Shown piece by piece: positions 12,001 to 25,479 of a DNA stretch of 64,000 nucleotides. Below the pieces are notes generated by a model. That model saw only the letters and a program-made list of their open reading frames with translations, had not been told where the DNA came from and ran no database searches. Origin of the DNA: Glandiceps talaboti (Eukaryota > Hemichordata > Enteropneusta > Spengelidae); assembly GCF_964340395.1 (NCBI RefSeq), contig NC_135566.1, positions 15,297,001-15,361,000 of the forward strand. The letters are read 5' to 3'. Within the stretch, counting starts at the first letter, position 1. Every line of letters starts with the position of its first letter. A program made the translations under genes and the position numbers.

Positions 12001-13233
12001 GTACACATCAGTGTGATAAGGTTGTATTTGCTATAAAAAGTGTATAGCAGATAACACCTTAATATCGCACTGACCCTGACGTGACAATTAGGATTTTCCA
12101 TACCTTAATGCCTGGAATCATTCCCTTCTTCTTCAAGACTTCAGTAAATAAGACACCATTGTCGTCTTTCTGGTAGAAGGTTTCGTGGTACATAATAACA
12201 CCACTGATGTTTTCAGTCACAGCATTGTCAGCAGAGAATAACAACTGACGGTAAAGGCGACGATTCTCTTCAACATTTTCACAGTTGATGGCAGAGAAAC
12301 GTTTGCCCATTGTACCTAAAATCAAAACAAAAATATACAGTTATTCTTGATGCATGAATCTAACAGTTTCACATCCTGATCATTGCCCATTCAACTTAGA
12401 TTTGATTTTAAAAATTCAAAAGATTCCAAACTTTGAAAAAAAATCTGAAAGGAAAGAAAGCCTTTATCACACAAAAAGCCACTTTCTCCAAAACCTAAAA
12501 AATGCAAACTCCAAGCAAAAAGGTCAGAAAACACAAAGGTTTGTGGCGATACCTCATTTTGCCCTGAACCTTTACACTTTTAGAGTTTTCCTCAATCTCT
12601 TCTTGGGAAACAGTAATTATGAATAAAACAGGCAGATCTTACTGTCATATGATACAGCAGTCATCCCTAACATGCCCATTTGACATGCTAATGATAGACA
12701 ACAATTTCTTGTGACACCAAAATTTGGTCTTCCCCTATCTTTTACTATGTGTTGCCTATTTGACATGCCACTCAGGTGAGGCAATTTCTCGTGACACACC
12801 ATAAATTTAGTATGTGGCGACTCGGAAGAACAACTATTTTTCTCATCATTTTGACCCTCAACAAAGATGTTTTTCTTTCATCAAAGGACAGACTGATGTG
12901 GGGACTCATGATAAGAAACCAATTTTTTAAAAATAATATTTTGATTGAAAACTTCATAAAACAATGTTTTATTTTCATATTATATTAAAGGGCACGCTGA
13001 TGTGATGACTTAGCAATAAATCATTTTGATCAAAAACAAAAATATTAATTTATTAGAAGGTATATTACTGTATATTAATAAATTGTAACCAGAGAGGTGA
13101 GACATGACTGTGTCAGCTTACCTGTGCTCTCATCTGCAGCAAGGATGCCTTTTCCTGGGGCAACAATGGCATTGGCAATGTCTGCCAACTCCTTCTGTTG
13201 TTCTCTGGTCAAGTATTGTGGACAACAAGACAT
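8752..13233 (-). CDS. ALDO: Class I fructose-bisphosphate aldolase, six coding exons, complete
   Basis: The enzyme cleaves fructose-1,6-bisphosphate into DHAP and glyceraldehyde-3-phosphate in cytosolic glycolysis. Coding exons on the minus strand: 13233-13122, 12315-12104, 11312-11097, 10695-10437, 9631-9432 and 8844-8752. They join in frame to 363 residues, against 364 for human ALDOA. Active-site residues are present (numbered with Met1): Asp34 in ILAADEST, Lys108 in PGIKVDKG, Lys147 in FAKWRC, Glu188 in IVEPEIL, the Schiff-base Lys230 in LLKPNMV, and the C-terminal Tyr in NHAY. Intron 5 uses a GC donor (AAG|GCAAGT); the only nearby GT breaks the frame. A short 5' UTR (13234-13252) follows an acceptor, so the first exon lies upstream. 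Vertebrate-type isoform (A, B or C) is not implied. Confidence 0.97.
8872..9185. repeat. Compound microsatellite (GGAT, GT, ATGT, GCAT) in aldolase intron 5
   Basis: Runs of GGAT, TGTG, ATGT (8949-9018), GT (9018-9051) and mixed ATGC/ATGT tetranucleotides start about 30 bases inside the intron from exon 6. Several long open frames of Cys-Met-Tyr-Val or His-Thr repeats here are artefacts. Confidence 0.93.
10130..10360. repeat. Dispersed repeat family 'AGGGTCGG', copy 1
   Basis: Contains a poly-A run, GATATGTACAGACATCGCTG, AATTTCTTATCTTTTTGTT and ACTAGGGTCGGTCAGG. The same ordered blocks recur at 25480-25810 (ACTAGGGTCGGTCGGG) and 29320-29640 (TTTAGGGTCGGCAG). No coding capacity is seen. Confidence 0.65.
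10890..11070. repeat. Intronic repeat shared with 12650-13010
   Basis: CCAAAATTTGGTGTTCCCCT, CTTACTATGTGGTGACTC and a GACACACTGAT block recur in order in aldolase intron 1 near 12715-12910 (two degenerate copies). This is local duplication within the aldolase gene. Confidence 0.6.
11926..11962 (-). pseudogene. Decayed copy of the aldolase exon 2 donor junction
   Basis: ATTAGGATTTTCCATACATT, then AATGTCTGGAATCA, repeats the genuine exon 2/intron 2 boundary at 12088-12121 with a few changes. In the relic the last exon base and several codons differ, so the reading PGIK is lost. It lies about 150 bases inside the intron. Confidence 0.6.
12650..13010. repeat. Two degenerate copies of the 10890-11070 intronic repeat
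   Basis: The motifs GACATGC, AATTTCT(T/C)GTGACAC and ACTATG(T) recur near 12680 and 12780, followed by a GACAGACTGATG or CACGCTGATG block. They lie in aldolase intron 1, between coding exons 1 and 2. Confidence 0.5.
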
Positions 13234-13299
13234 CTTGACTGTTTATGTAGGTCTGTAAGATACAACAGTAAGTAAGTTAGATTCTTAGAAAAAGATGTG

Positions 13300-13347
13300 C
13301 ATGTGGTGGTGGTGGTGGTGGTGGTGATGGTGATGGGGGGGGGGGGG
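13300..13347. repeat. (GGT)n followed by a G-run
   Basis: GGT repeats (13303-13326) followed by GATGGTGATGG and a run of about eleven G. It lies about 50 bases upstream of the acceptor of the aldolase start-codon exon. Confidence 0.9.
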
Positions 13348-16300
13348 TGTTCCACACATAAATTATATGTATTTGTGTAGTTCTTCAGTTCAAAATCACA
13401 GTGTAACAAATATAATTATGGTTGGTGTTATATGGGAATTGAATGGACAACACAGGTATGAGAAAACTGACAGCTACATGTATATTATCAACTTAAATAG
13501 TACATTTTACTTCATCTGTGATGCATCAAACTGGTCACTGAACTCGAAGTGAAACTGCATATTGTATATCATATATGTACAAATGTATAGCCTACAGGAT
13601 GTCTACTCTGACTGAATAGACAAAAAAATTATATGTTCATTTTTATTGTCATTTGGAAAACTATAACTATCAGTTATTTCCACATTCCATGATCAATAAG
13701 CATTTGAAAATTAGACCAAGAATGATTTTATTTTCACTTTTTAAAACAATATTCTGTGCTTTTCTACATGCTAAAACATCAAATAGTCATATTACGTAAT
13801 GTGAAAGTTTGATTTGAGAAGGACAACATTATCATGTCAAAAGAACATGACAGATTGATTTACAGTCACGTATTTGACAGTTCCTGATAGAGGTCAATGC
13901 CCTTCAATCAACCATGATATATTTTACATGTATCGGGCAACAGACATCATTCCGACCCAACTGACATTTTATTGAGCAACAAATTGTGAAAATAATTTTT
14001 CATGTACATGTATTACTATTTCGGCAAAAGACATGATTGTTCTACAACTGATATTGTACATACAATGTAAAGGAATTATGAAAATAATTTCATATGCATC
14101 ATCCAACAGACACTTCAACATACCAAGAAATTTGACATTTCAAACAACTGAATTGTGAAAATAATTTTACATGTACCAGGCACAGCCAACATTCCACAAC
14201 TGACATTTTAAGCAAATGGCATTATGAAGATAATTTACAATTACATCAATCTTGTTAGAAATGATGAGTACGCTTATGAGTGAATATCAAATTTTCCAGT
14301 CCTCAGTTATTCCAAAGGAACTCTACACCATTCTCAGTAATAGTTTCAACTTTGTTACATCTGGAGCACTGTGTTGTCCCTTCTGAAGAATTTAAAGTTG
14401 ACTGACTTTAGCATGTAACTTTATAAAAATAGACTTCAAATAACTCATAAATTGATAATTGATATATGTGGGATGAAGCTCAGTCCTGTGGGGAGATGTT
14501 GGTGGTAGCCTGGGGTCCTAGCAGAGACCACGTGGATTAGTACATGTAGTAATAATACTTGCACATATACATGTATATGGTCTCGGTATTTGACCTACAG
14601 TATGGGGAAGCACAATGTCTTACAATTCGCTGCCCATTTAGTATTTCACATTCAACAAATACAAGTAGCAATTTGTGTTTTATTTTGGATATTTATGAAA
14701 TAGTTGAACCTTCTTTGGCAAAATGTCAGCTACTAAGACATAATCCAGAGGCCAGAATACATTCCTTACATGAACAGCAATCTTGTCATTTCAGATGATG
14801 GTAATGATACCCTGAAACAGTCGGACAGTGTAAAACATGGCCTGAAAGATTATCTGCAGCAATGTGGAAAAAATCCTCATGTGAGCTATTTCTTGAGATT
14901 CCTCATAACATGTACATTTCCAACAATCAAGACATCTTGATTTATTGTGTTATTATAGAACCATAATCTTAACCACTATCTGGCGAATCCCGATTACGCC
15001 ATCATGAAATATTGATCTACGAGTGTCTGGGCTGCAGCCAGCCAGCCAGTCAGACAGATAACATTACATGTGTGACAGTGAAGCTGCACTACATTGTGTA
15101 GTGTTAGGTCCAATTAATTTGACATGTGTTGCTGTACTTTTATTAAAAAGTTTACTGGACCCTCAAATTACATATGTACTACCCTTACTTTAAAAGAGGT
15201 GTGTTGAGATTTACGACGCAATTTCTAAACGTACTACACATGTGGGAAACACTTTGACTATTCCTATGAAATCAAAGTTTATGTCTAGAATTTATGAAGT
15301 ACCGATAGAACAACAAGAACCTACATGTATGATAGTTGTATGAACATCATACAAAACATGTAACACTTTGTAATGCATAGGCCATCAGTAGCCTCCAGAC
15401 CTGTAAATCTCTATTGAAATTCAATTACCGGTATATGAATGGCTAAAACATGTCATCTTCAAATTTCAATTTCATGTTAACAAAGCACTTCACGTATGAA
15501 ATGGAATATTTTTTACAAATAAATTATATTCTTAAATTACTACAACTGCAATTTTTGGTAGTTATTACAACAGCATATATTCATTTCATTTAGCAATAAA
15601 CGACATACAACCCACGCATGACCTTTCTACCATGAACTCCACAAGAGAATATTAAACACATCACATACTAATAGCATAAAATTATCTGAGATGATATTGA
15701 TGAAGATGGAATATTTATTGCCAAAAGATTGTTTTTTCTTCAAAATATCACCATCTGTTTGTTAAACAAGTACTGAATAACAATTTTTTTAAAGACTTTA
15801 AATCACAACTATTAGAACGCAGCCAGTATTTGAAAATTTAAAAATTAAATAATTACAGAGTTACAGAATTTGAAATAATGCCCCCTCTACCACCATTGTT
15901 GTATGTATTTTGCACATTTCATGTTGGAGCACACACAAAAGGGAAAATTGCTCACACTTATGGCCACTCACATGGCTTTATAAAATAATACAAAAGAGCA
16001 AAATCTCCTTCAAAGGATAATGAAAGATAACATCTCTGTCAAATAATCAACACATTAACTTATATTCAAACACAACTTGTCGTCTTTGCAATTTTTCAAA
16101 GACTACATGATGGCATAAAACACGCATGTGTTCCTTTGAAATCATAGTCACTTTCACTTGGCTAGTTATCTGCTATCTGAGGAAGCAATCTGTATTCTCA
16201 ATGTCTTGGGAGGCCAGAAAGGAAAGGTAAATTTTGTGTCTATAAGATACGCTAGGAGGCTCACTATTCCAGATAATTTATAACTATTACCATACTTTTA

Positions 16301-17717
16301 TTTGTTCCTGTTATCAAAAGATTCCCATAAAGAATAATTTTTACAGATTACCACACACTCACAAACATAATTTCTCACCTCTTTATGTTATTTTAAAGTC
16401 TGAAGTATGTCTATAGAATTTAAATGTTGCATCTCTCTGGTATGTTACACTGAATGTTACATGTAGCCTCATGCAAGACAATCTGTAGGTGGAATTCCAG
16501 TGTACAGAATTCTAATTTATATTGAAACAGATCAGGTGACTCCCCAATCGGTCAAAAGCTGAATCTACATTTCAACAGGTACATGTAAACTAAACTACAA
16601 ATCATATAAAATGTCCAGATATCTTTATTCTTTACAGTAAAATAAATATTAAAATTTCAAAGTTCATGGACTTTGCATCAGGTCTGTTTGTCAGTATGGA
16701 GGGATATAATCATGCAGTGAAGTCATGGATGAAGCTACATGTACAAATGTACATGCACCACAGATTAGCTGAGAATTCTCTGTACCTGCAATAACATTTC
16801 ACCTCATGCTAGAGGGTCAAAATAGAACAAGAAGGTTGACTTATTCTCATGTGAGCCTATAGTAATGCATCTGAAGCATGTGGCGTGAAAGTTATGGTGT
16901 TGACATAGAAACTGAATGTATGTTATTTTTATGCTGCACCTAGGCAGTAATATCATATTTTCAATTATAAGAATGTCGCTATGTAAAATGTACTTCAAGA
17001 CAACTTTACCTGTACATGTACATTCAAGAAGTATTTCAGGTACCGAGAATTGAAGTTAGGCAAGTACATTAAATGTGTACACTGGGTTTTACTTTCATGT
17101 TTGTAATGTTTTTGTCACAGTTGTACATTTTGTATATGCACAGTTTGAATATCAAAGTATACACTTTGAAAACACTGAAAATATACTAAATTCAGTCATG
17201 TGAGCGGGTTTTTTAAGTCAATAGATATCTTTGTTAGGAATCAAATCCCAGTGAACTAATGTTTTTGCATTCTAAATCAATCACTATACATACCTATCAA
17301 AATGCAACGACTACAATACATTTATAATAGCAATGTAGTTGTGTTTAATATGTCTATAACAAATGCTGGGCTTGAATTGAACTTTTAAGCTGGGTAGTTA
17401 GATTTTGCTAATTGAACTGTTTCAGATACAAATTTCTATTGATGTTAAATATTTGCAGAAGAGATCTAGTGATTTCTCATATTTCAATTGATACAAATAT
17501 AATAATAGCAAAAGTAACAAATTTCAATAATACTGTATTATGTGTCATCTTGTGTGAAATATTACTCAACGCCATAGAAATCACTCACAGGTTTACACTT
17601 TGGTGCATCATTCATTTCATTTGCAAATATTTCAGGAATTAATGAAAAATCCCCTTAAAAACTCAACTTGTACCTCCTTGGCTCAATGGCTAATTAACAA
17701 GTTTCATATGAAATGAC

Positions 17718-17870
17718 AAGAACTTGCTCCCAATTGAGGTTGAATTTAAAACCTTTCATTTCTACTTTTCAGCCCTGCACAAAGGACCTTCACCAGGAAT
17801 CTAAATACAAATAAAATATCAGTCCATAATAAAAGGTTTTAAATTCAACCTCATCGGGAGCAAGTTCTTT
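17718..17870. repeat. Hairpin with 39-bp arms
   Basis: AAGAACTTGCTCCC...GAATTTAAAACCTTT at 17718-17756 is complementary to 17832-17870, with a small mismatch block in the middle. The loop is about 75 bases. It is consistent with a small inverted-repeat element. Confidence 0.65.
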
Positions 17871-19578
17871 TATATCTTACATTTAAGTTATTTTATACTG
17901 GACTCATACCTATCACTTCAAGTTCTAGCCTCCCCAAGAAGTGTACATTCTCCTGTACATAATGAAACTGTTTTTGCAGCAAACTCATCAGTATTTTCAT
18001 ACCGAAATGAAGTGTATCAATACCATGAAATTAATATAACTGTCCACGTACTACCACTTTAATAGTATGATTATTTTTAGAAGACAGTTTCATCTTATAA
18101 TCTATAAATCTGACCAGAGGCAGACAACCTAGCTTGACCCAAATGACCTCCAGACTAGTTATGTATCAGCTGACATCATTATTCTCCTCTAGGGATGAAG
18201 CCAGTGGCAGTGTAGTTACTGACATCTTGTACATGTATGTATGATCTCCAAAAAACTACACTGTAATTTACTGTGATTTCAAAATATCCACTGATCTTGT
18301 GAATGTTATATGTGGCTTGTAAAACTAACAAACAAAACTAAAGGTACATGTGCACAATATACATTTTTTTTGTATGCTAAAGAAAGTGGAAACTCAAACT
18401 TAGCAAAATCCTAGGACATATACTCATTATATACATGTACACACCATTAAGAATTATAATAATACTTTATTTATTTACCTCTCACTATTATTGTTGTTTG
18501 TTCTTTTTTTGTTCTGTGAGTGCCTGATACTTACATCTGACACAATACCATAGTTCTCACTCAAAGAATCATCAATGAGAATGTGTCTGATGCCAAAACT
18601 TACAGGTACAGTATCTCAGAACACTCTGTTCGAAAAGAGCTCAAGAAAAGGGCGCAGATGATGATGTTATTGTTATTATTTGGTGTTTCTGTTTGTTTCA
18701 GTTTCAAATGTCAAGTGTTATATTGTACGACTGATTCTGGTTGGCTACACTTTAGTATGAGATTTGGTATGAAAACTCCTATAGTATTGTGTCAGATATA
18801 CACATGTACATGTAGGTATCACACTCACAGAACTTATAAAAAGATCAAACGAAATAAAAGTAAGAGGTGACAAAGAAATCACTGCCAAGTTCCTACATCA
18901 GATTTTAATCAGATTGTTTGTACCTGGTGAATACAAAACTATACCTGGTGAATACACAGCTAGTATAAATATCCCAGGATAAGAACAATCACATACCATT
19001 GTCTTGTACATTTCATATTCTATGGCACAGTATTGAAACATTATATAACCATCCACAACATGCATTTTTTTGGTTCTCACAGAACATACATTTCAAAGGG
19101 ACAAACTAATAATCATTTTCATAAACATATTTAATTCATTCCTTCACATGTGTTTGTTCTGAACCTATTGATACATGTATGATGATTTGAAATATATTGA
19201 ATTCATTTACGACAATGACAATATACATGTCAGTGATCATACAAGTTATTCTTTTACACTTATAAAATGCCCCAACATGCATTTTTTGGTTCGCATTGAA
19301 CATGTTTCCTTTAAAGGATTGAAAGTGATAATAAATGTCAGAGATACATTTAAATCTTGCACATGTTTTTGTGTAAATAAGGTTTTTAAATCAATAACAT
19401 TTGATATTCATTAACTTGGAAAGCTTCTTTTTGGTTTCCAGTGATTTCTATGTTATCTTGCATGTGTACAAAAAGTTGATGCAAAGCTTGAAGTACATTG
19501 AGTTTCCATCTGATACTGACATTGTACAATTTACCATGTTTGGAAATATAAACTTGATCATATTATTTCAGCCATCTT

Positions 19579-19950
19579 GTTAAAGTGGCCATAAGATGAG
19601 AATACGATATGCATACATATATTTTGGATTTTCAATTTATAAAATGATTTCATCTTGGCTTCCTACATGAAAAATCAGAGTGAAACAACATGGACAAAGT
19701 CTGTGCCACAACTCAAAACATTGCAAAAAGCTAAACATGAGTAAAAAAAGAAAGAAAGGTACATTATTGAAAAATAACAAACATTTTACACATTTATCAG
19801 TCTTTTGCAATTTATTTGAGTTACAAACAAGGACTTGGCATATGTTGTTGTTTCATATTGATGTTTCAGTAGGATCCCATAATAAAATTGTTTTAAACTT
19901 TAAAAATCCAAAATAAATACCCAATCCTCATCTATATGGCCACTTTAATG
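19579..19950. mobile_element. Imperfect fold-back MITE, about 370 bp
   Basis: The ends GTTAAAGTGGCCATAAGATG and its near-complement CATCTATATGGCCACTTTAA define long diverged inverted repeats. Both arms hold TTTTGGATTTT and a GGCTTCCTAC-like block. One arm recurs at 62391-62520 in the pescadillo gene, so this is a family. Confidence 0.65.
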
Positions 19951-22900
19951 CAGAACATACTTTGCATACTAGGAAGTACGAACATTGAGTTTTACTTAAC
20001 CCAAAATTTTGAAATATTCAATTCAATTAAAAAATGTTACTGTCTGCATATAATTCCATTTAGCTTGTCTTTGTAATTCTACAGTGTATTTAGACTTGAC
20101 AATAATTTTCAGTGAAGTATACTTTGACTTGAGGTGCAGTTTCTCCTATATACACGTAGACCATCATGACCTGTCCGAATTCACTAGAATATTCTTGTTT
20201 GTTTCAAATAACATTATTCATGCATGACATCATGCCTCAACCAGCCAATCAGAACACTAGGAAATGACACACCCTTTACATACCCCTTAACCAGTAATAC
20301 ATCATTGACAGGGTCTATTGTTCTGTCACAGCTTGTTTTCCTCTATACCTGACTTGTGATCACACCACACTGGGAAAACAAGTTAACAATTGTCTACATG
20401 CATGTCTAATAAGGGCACTCTTTGAACAAACAACCATGGAAAATTTCCAACCTAGAAATTTCGTGATTCATCACCCTACCAAAACATATTACATACAATT
20501 AAGGACATGTTTATTATCTTATCTTATACAAGATGTAACAGCACAGAATTATGTGAAAGAATGTTTGTGTTGGCCACGTCACTAATCATGATAAACTCAG
20601 TACAAAGTCCTTACAGTACACTGATTAGCATATTCCATTTTCCCACTCTATGGGCAAAGGAAGCAAGCAGTTAACCCCAAGGTACATTACATAGAATGAA
20701 ATACTACTTTACGATTCAAGTCATGAAAAATGACTTCAGTGAAACCATTTAGATGTTAGATTTTACAGAACTCCGTCTAAGTTGAATGTTCACTGACCTT
20801 TACATTCTAATTTGTAATCTGCCAGTCAGACATTAATAGTACATAGCTTGGCAGTTAGTATATATATAAATCTCACAAATTTGCATTAGACAAATTAAGC
20901 TACCAGTGTTTCATTTCACATTGGCTTGTCACCAGCTGACTTGGACAATCCTCCTACACACCCCTAATATCTACCAATCACAGCACTGCTGGTACCACTA
21001 CCACCTATTGTGAACAGTATTGGGGCCACCAAGGAGATTTCACTTGAAAGATGAAATATGCCACAGTACGCTGTTCCATGTAACTACACTGTATAGCATT
21101 AGTACAACTTATACAAGGAAGTAATTATTTTAGGGAAGGGTTATTGTGCAAGCCATGAGTACAAAACAAGAAATACCAGATTTGCTAAAAGGAAGACAAA
21201 GTACCAGAAATCAAAGAGCATTCCTTAAAACAAGGACACACCTACCTACACACACACACACACACACACTAACAATATTACTGGTACATAATTAAGTCGA
21301 GCAACGATGATGTGGCACTTTGTTGGTGTAAACAAGTGACAAAAATATCTTCAGTTTTTCTGCATTTCTGAACCCATGATGCATTCTAAAATTCAGACAT
21401 CTGATATGTTCGCTACAATCTCTGATAACTGAAATAATATCTATGGGGAATGACCTTTTCAAGCAAACCTGGTCAATGCCCTTGGTTTACCGATTTATTG
21501 CACGTAAAATTTGCCTACGGAAGCCTACTTGCTGTTTACCATACACACAGAATGAGGTGTGATACAAAGACTTTCACTCTTATTGGTCAATTCTGATATA
21601 TAACAAAGGCAAGCCCTTGAGTACAGCATAAGAGCATGAACAATGGTCTCTTGGGTCACAAATGGATATAAAGAAAATCTTTCCTGGGTCCAGAACTTTT
21701 TAGGTCTGTGTGAAAGACTAACTCCGAGCATTGTGTAATGGCTAATGCACAGATGTGATAATACAAATTTCAATGACTTCATCTTTATTCACTGAAAACA
21801 TATTTCTTTAAGTTTAAAGGTTGGAAACCTTGCTATGCTTTAAAGCGTCACCCTCTAATTACCTTTTGTAATCAGAGCTTAGGAACGGCTTTGTATTTGA
21901 CCCGTGTTGCCATGCTAATGTTACTGGGGTCTCTACATTCTGTTCTTAGTCCCTGAGAATTGGTGTACATGCTTTAGCCATGTTAGAAATTCCTGTAGCC
22001 CATACATGGAAAGATGACCTTCTGTGAGTAGACAAGTAACCCCTATCTGACTCTTCTGAGTGGATCAATACTTACATGTCTAAGTATTGGTTACTGAGCT
22101 ATATTGACCTTCAAATGACCTAAGACGCATGACAATTTTTTTAATGTCACCTTCAATATACACTATATTGTGATAGCATGAAAGGCACAGAGCATTCAAT
22201 AGAATGGTAAATTAAATACTAGCTTTATTATCTCAATAATAGATCCATGGTATACATGTAGCATGGACAGTGGGCCACAACATTCTTTTTAAACTGCCTG
22301 GCACGGATATATTACAATGCAAAGCTATGTGCTTACATACATTTAAATATGTATCTCGATAATTATCATAAAAGAGATTTTGTAAATTTGGTACATGTAA
22401 AACTGTTTTTGATGCATGCAAAACAGTTTTTCCCCAGATTTCTGTTTATAACTTACAAACTCATGAACGACAACCAAATACGCCAGCAGTAAATATATCA
22501 GAATTGTATTATTCAGATATTTTACAATTCTGGTATTTACTCGTGCATGCAACCTGCTATTCATTTGTCGCCGTAAGCCTAAAGTCGTTCACGATCGCCC
22601 CTGTTCGAAGGAACGACGGACGTGGCACACTACATGTATTATTCGACCACGGATATCTTTGAGGAGACAATCTACTTGTACTATCGTACAATTTTTCTTA
22701 TTTTCACATCATGAAGGAAGGTGCACTAGGCACATGACAAGATATATATGTAAATATGCACTGCTTCATTGCTTTAGGTGTAAAACTCAACCGGTGTGAG
22801 ATTGTGAGCACATAATCACGAATAACATAATCCACCGCTTACTAATACGTTCGCCGTGCCTGGCCGACTACGTGACAGACTGAATGGCGAACCTTTGAAC

Positions 22901-23058
22901 TCGGCGTCTGCGCTGCAGATTGCCAGTCGACAAAATTACTGTGAAAAATCACCCTCAAACTTGAGATATTTGCAATTTTCGGCTGACATTTACACGACAA
23001 CATGTACATATATAAGAACGATAACAAATAGTAATTGTGAAGTTCAAAAGTAACTTAC

Positions 23059-23135
23059 CACTGGATAGATTTACAGAGAGCTTGACTAGCACTTGCCACA
23101 CACAGCTAAACCCAAGGCAGGAGGACACAATTTGC
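23059..23135 (-). other. Probable non-coding first exon of aldolase
   Basis: On the minus strand CCAGTG|GTAAGT at 23059/23058 is a strong donor. The aldolase start-codon exon begins with an acceptor and only 19 bases of 5' UTR, so an upstream exon is required. The sequence beyond is richer in CpG. The exon's 5' limit is a guess; transcript evidence is absent. Confidence 0.5.
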
Positions 23136-23200
23136 ATAAGACGTCACAATTGCCTCGGTCTGACGTTGCGATACGACGCCCTCATACTACGTTTTCATTG
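23130..23200 (-). promoter_or_regulatory. Candidate aldolase promoter with octamer and CRE-like motifs
   Basis: Just upstream of the inferred first exon, the minus strand reads TGTGACGTCTTATGCAAAT. That is a CRE-like TGACGTC next to a perfect octamer ATGCAAAT (23130-23137). CpG dinucleotides are more frequent here than in the introns. The assignment is inference from position and motif match. Confidence 0.35.
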
Positions 23201-23820
23201 TTTGTTCGTTTTCATAGACCTATACGTCACATTTATATTACACTCATTAGAATCGCTAACTGTTTGTAAGTCGCTATTTTTATTTGGTTCGATATAAAGT
23301 ACACAGATTTAAAAAAAAAAAAAAAAAAAACAATATCCATTTTTGACTTTAGTAAGATGATGTAATTATTACAAAATAATGCTTTCACATTCAATGCACG
23401 ACTTGGTTGATTTTTATTATCATGGACATAGCACAACTTCAGTAAAAGATAAACTTAGCTTTGGAAACATTCCTATTAAACATAAAAACACTATTCATTA
23501 TTGTAAGTGCTGCTCTGATTGGCTGGATTTCTATACGTACACCTGTACTGTAGTAATATTTAAAGGTCGTTTGTCATTATAGCCAACACGTCGCAATTTG
23601 GGTGTGGCAGAACATGTACACGTTTCAAAAGACAGCAAGCCAAGCCTATTAGTTCAAAGTACTAATTTTGAGTCAGTCGGACATGCAAATATAATTCATG
23701 TAATTAGACGGCATAAATATAATTGAAATGTATTTTCCGTTTGCATTTCCTCGTTCGTTCGTTATTCATTTGTCGGTTATACAGCGTTCTTATAGGACGC
23801 TACAATGAACAGCAGTTACA

Positions 23821-24270
23821 CACAGGGAGCTCAGGCTCAACACAAACAAGTAAACACACAAACAAACGAATAAATAAGTAAACAAACAAACAAACAAACA
23901 AACAAACAAACAAACAAACAAAAACAAATAAACAGGTAAACAAACAAAAACAAACAAAATAAACCGACAAATGAGTAGATACATACATGAGTAAACGACA
24001 ACAAACCAACGTACAAACACACATACTACCACCCCCCACCCACCCCGCATTAGTCACATTTGGAAATTTGCGGGAGAGGGGGGGTAGTGTTTGTTTGTTC
24101 GTTGGTTTGTTGTCGTTTACTCATATATGTATCTACTCATTTGTACGGTTTATTTTGTTTGTGTTTGTTTGTTTGTTTGTCTGTTTACTTGTTTATTCGT
24201 TTGTCTGTGTTTACTTGTTTGTTTGTATTTGTACTTGTAAACAAAACTAACTGAGCCTGAGCTCCCTGTG
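23821..24270. mobile_element. 450-bp fold-back element built of CAAA/TTTG repeats
   Basis: Perfect 19-bp ends (CACAGGGAGCTCAGGCTCA at 23821-23839, complement at 24252-24270). The arms are rich in CAAA on the left and TTTG on the right and pair over about 180 bases, including TAAACGACAACAAACCAACG. The centre is G/C-rich. Phe-Val-Cys-Leu open frames here are artefacts of the repeats. Confidence 0.8.
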
Positions 24271-24712
24271 ATTAAAGACTTTGAACTTTATAACAATGTG
24301 TCTCTGAAGTAGCTTGAGTGATCGGACAGGAAGTGACAGAGGTAGGACTAGTAAATCCTACAATTATATTTTACAAATGTTGATAAAAACACAAACCATG
24401 ACAAAACATTCACTATATGTAAATGATTAATTTGTAAGTATATCCATCACATGTAGTGCGGATAGTGTTCGCAGATTCTCAGAAACTATGACATATACAG
24501 TAATTGATACCAATGATATCATTTGGACACCCCTGTAAAGTAAAAGTGTGTAACAAAATATGCTATATTGTAATATTGAACCATTTGGTTCTCACTTTTG
24601 GCAAGAAGAGTATTCAAACAGCAGGACTATAACATCTTTCCAATAACCATACACATGGCATAGTATAGTCTTGAAGCTTTCTATGGCTTCGAACCTCTTT
24701 GATCGCCCCCCC

Positions 24713-24850
<138 letters not shown>

Positions 24851-25479
24851 CATCTCTCATCTAGCCAAATGGCTATAATCAAGAGAAAATCTAGCTTGAC
24901 CACACGGTAACAAAAGTAGTAATCCATCATACATTTCATTATACACCGACAGGTATGAAATGGATAATTAATTCAAGAAAAACATGATCCTGATATACAA
25001 ATTATGTTTACATCATAACGCCACCTTAAAGTTTGAATGTAAGTCACATGTCGATGTGATAATGTCATCACACTGCATGATTTAAATACAGCTACTGGTG
25101 GTAACTTAAAATTTAGCATGGAATGTTGTTCTACATACATTCATTCATTTGACTAGATGTGAGGGAGAGATTGAAGAGAACCAAACCATGGAGATAGCCT
25201 CTAGACTATGCAGAGTAAGGATGCAGATTAAATGTAATAAGAGTTACCCATCAACAAAAAATGAAACAGTTTATTCCTTTGGTTAATATTTAAGATTTAT
25301 TTAATATATTCCTCCAGGCTTACCCTGTTTTCCTTTCCAACACAAAATTTGAAAACTATACACCCATCACACTTTAGCAAAAGGTAAAATTGATTATTAT
25401 GCATTTACTTACAAGTGAATGTCATCTGAAGTAAAAACTTTGAATTTAAAGTATTCTTAAAATGAAACCTGCTTAGGCA

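Larger units (their letters stand above)
13253..23058 (-). other. Long aldolase 5' intron, repeats only
   Basis: The intron between the probable non-coding exon and the start-codon exon is about 9.8 kb. I found no credible exon on either strand. It holds a 39-bp hairpin (17718-17870), a fold-back element (19579-19950) and a short (CA)n run near 21250. The remainder is AT-rich with many TACATGTA-type palindromes. Confidence 0.55.
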
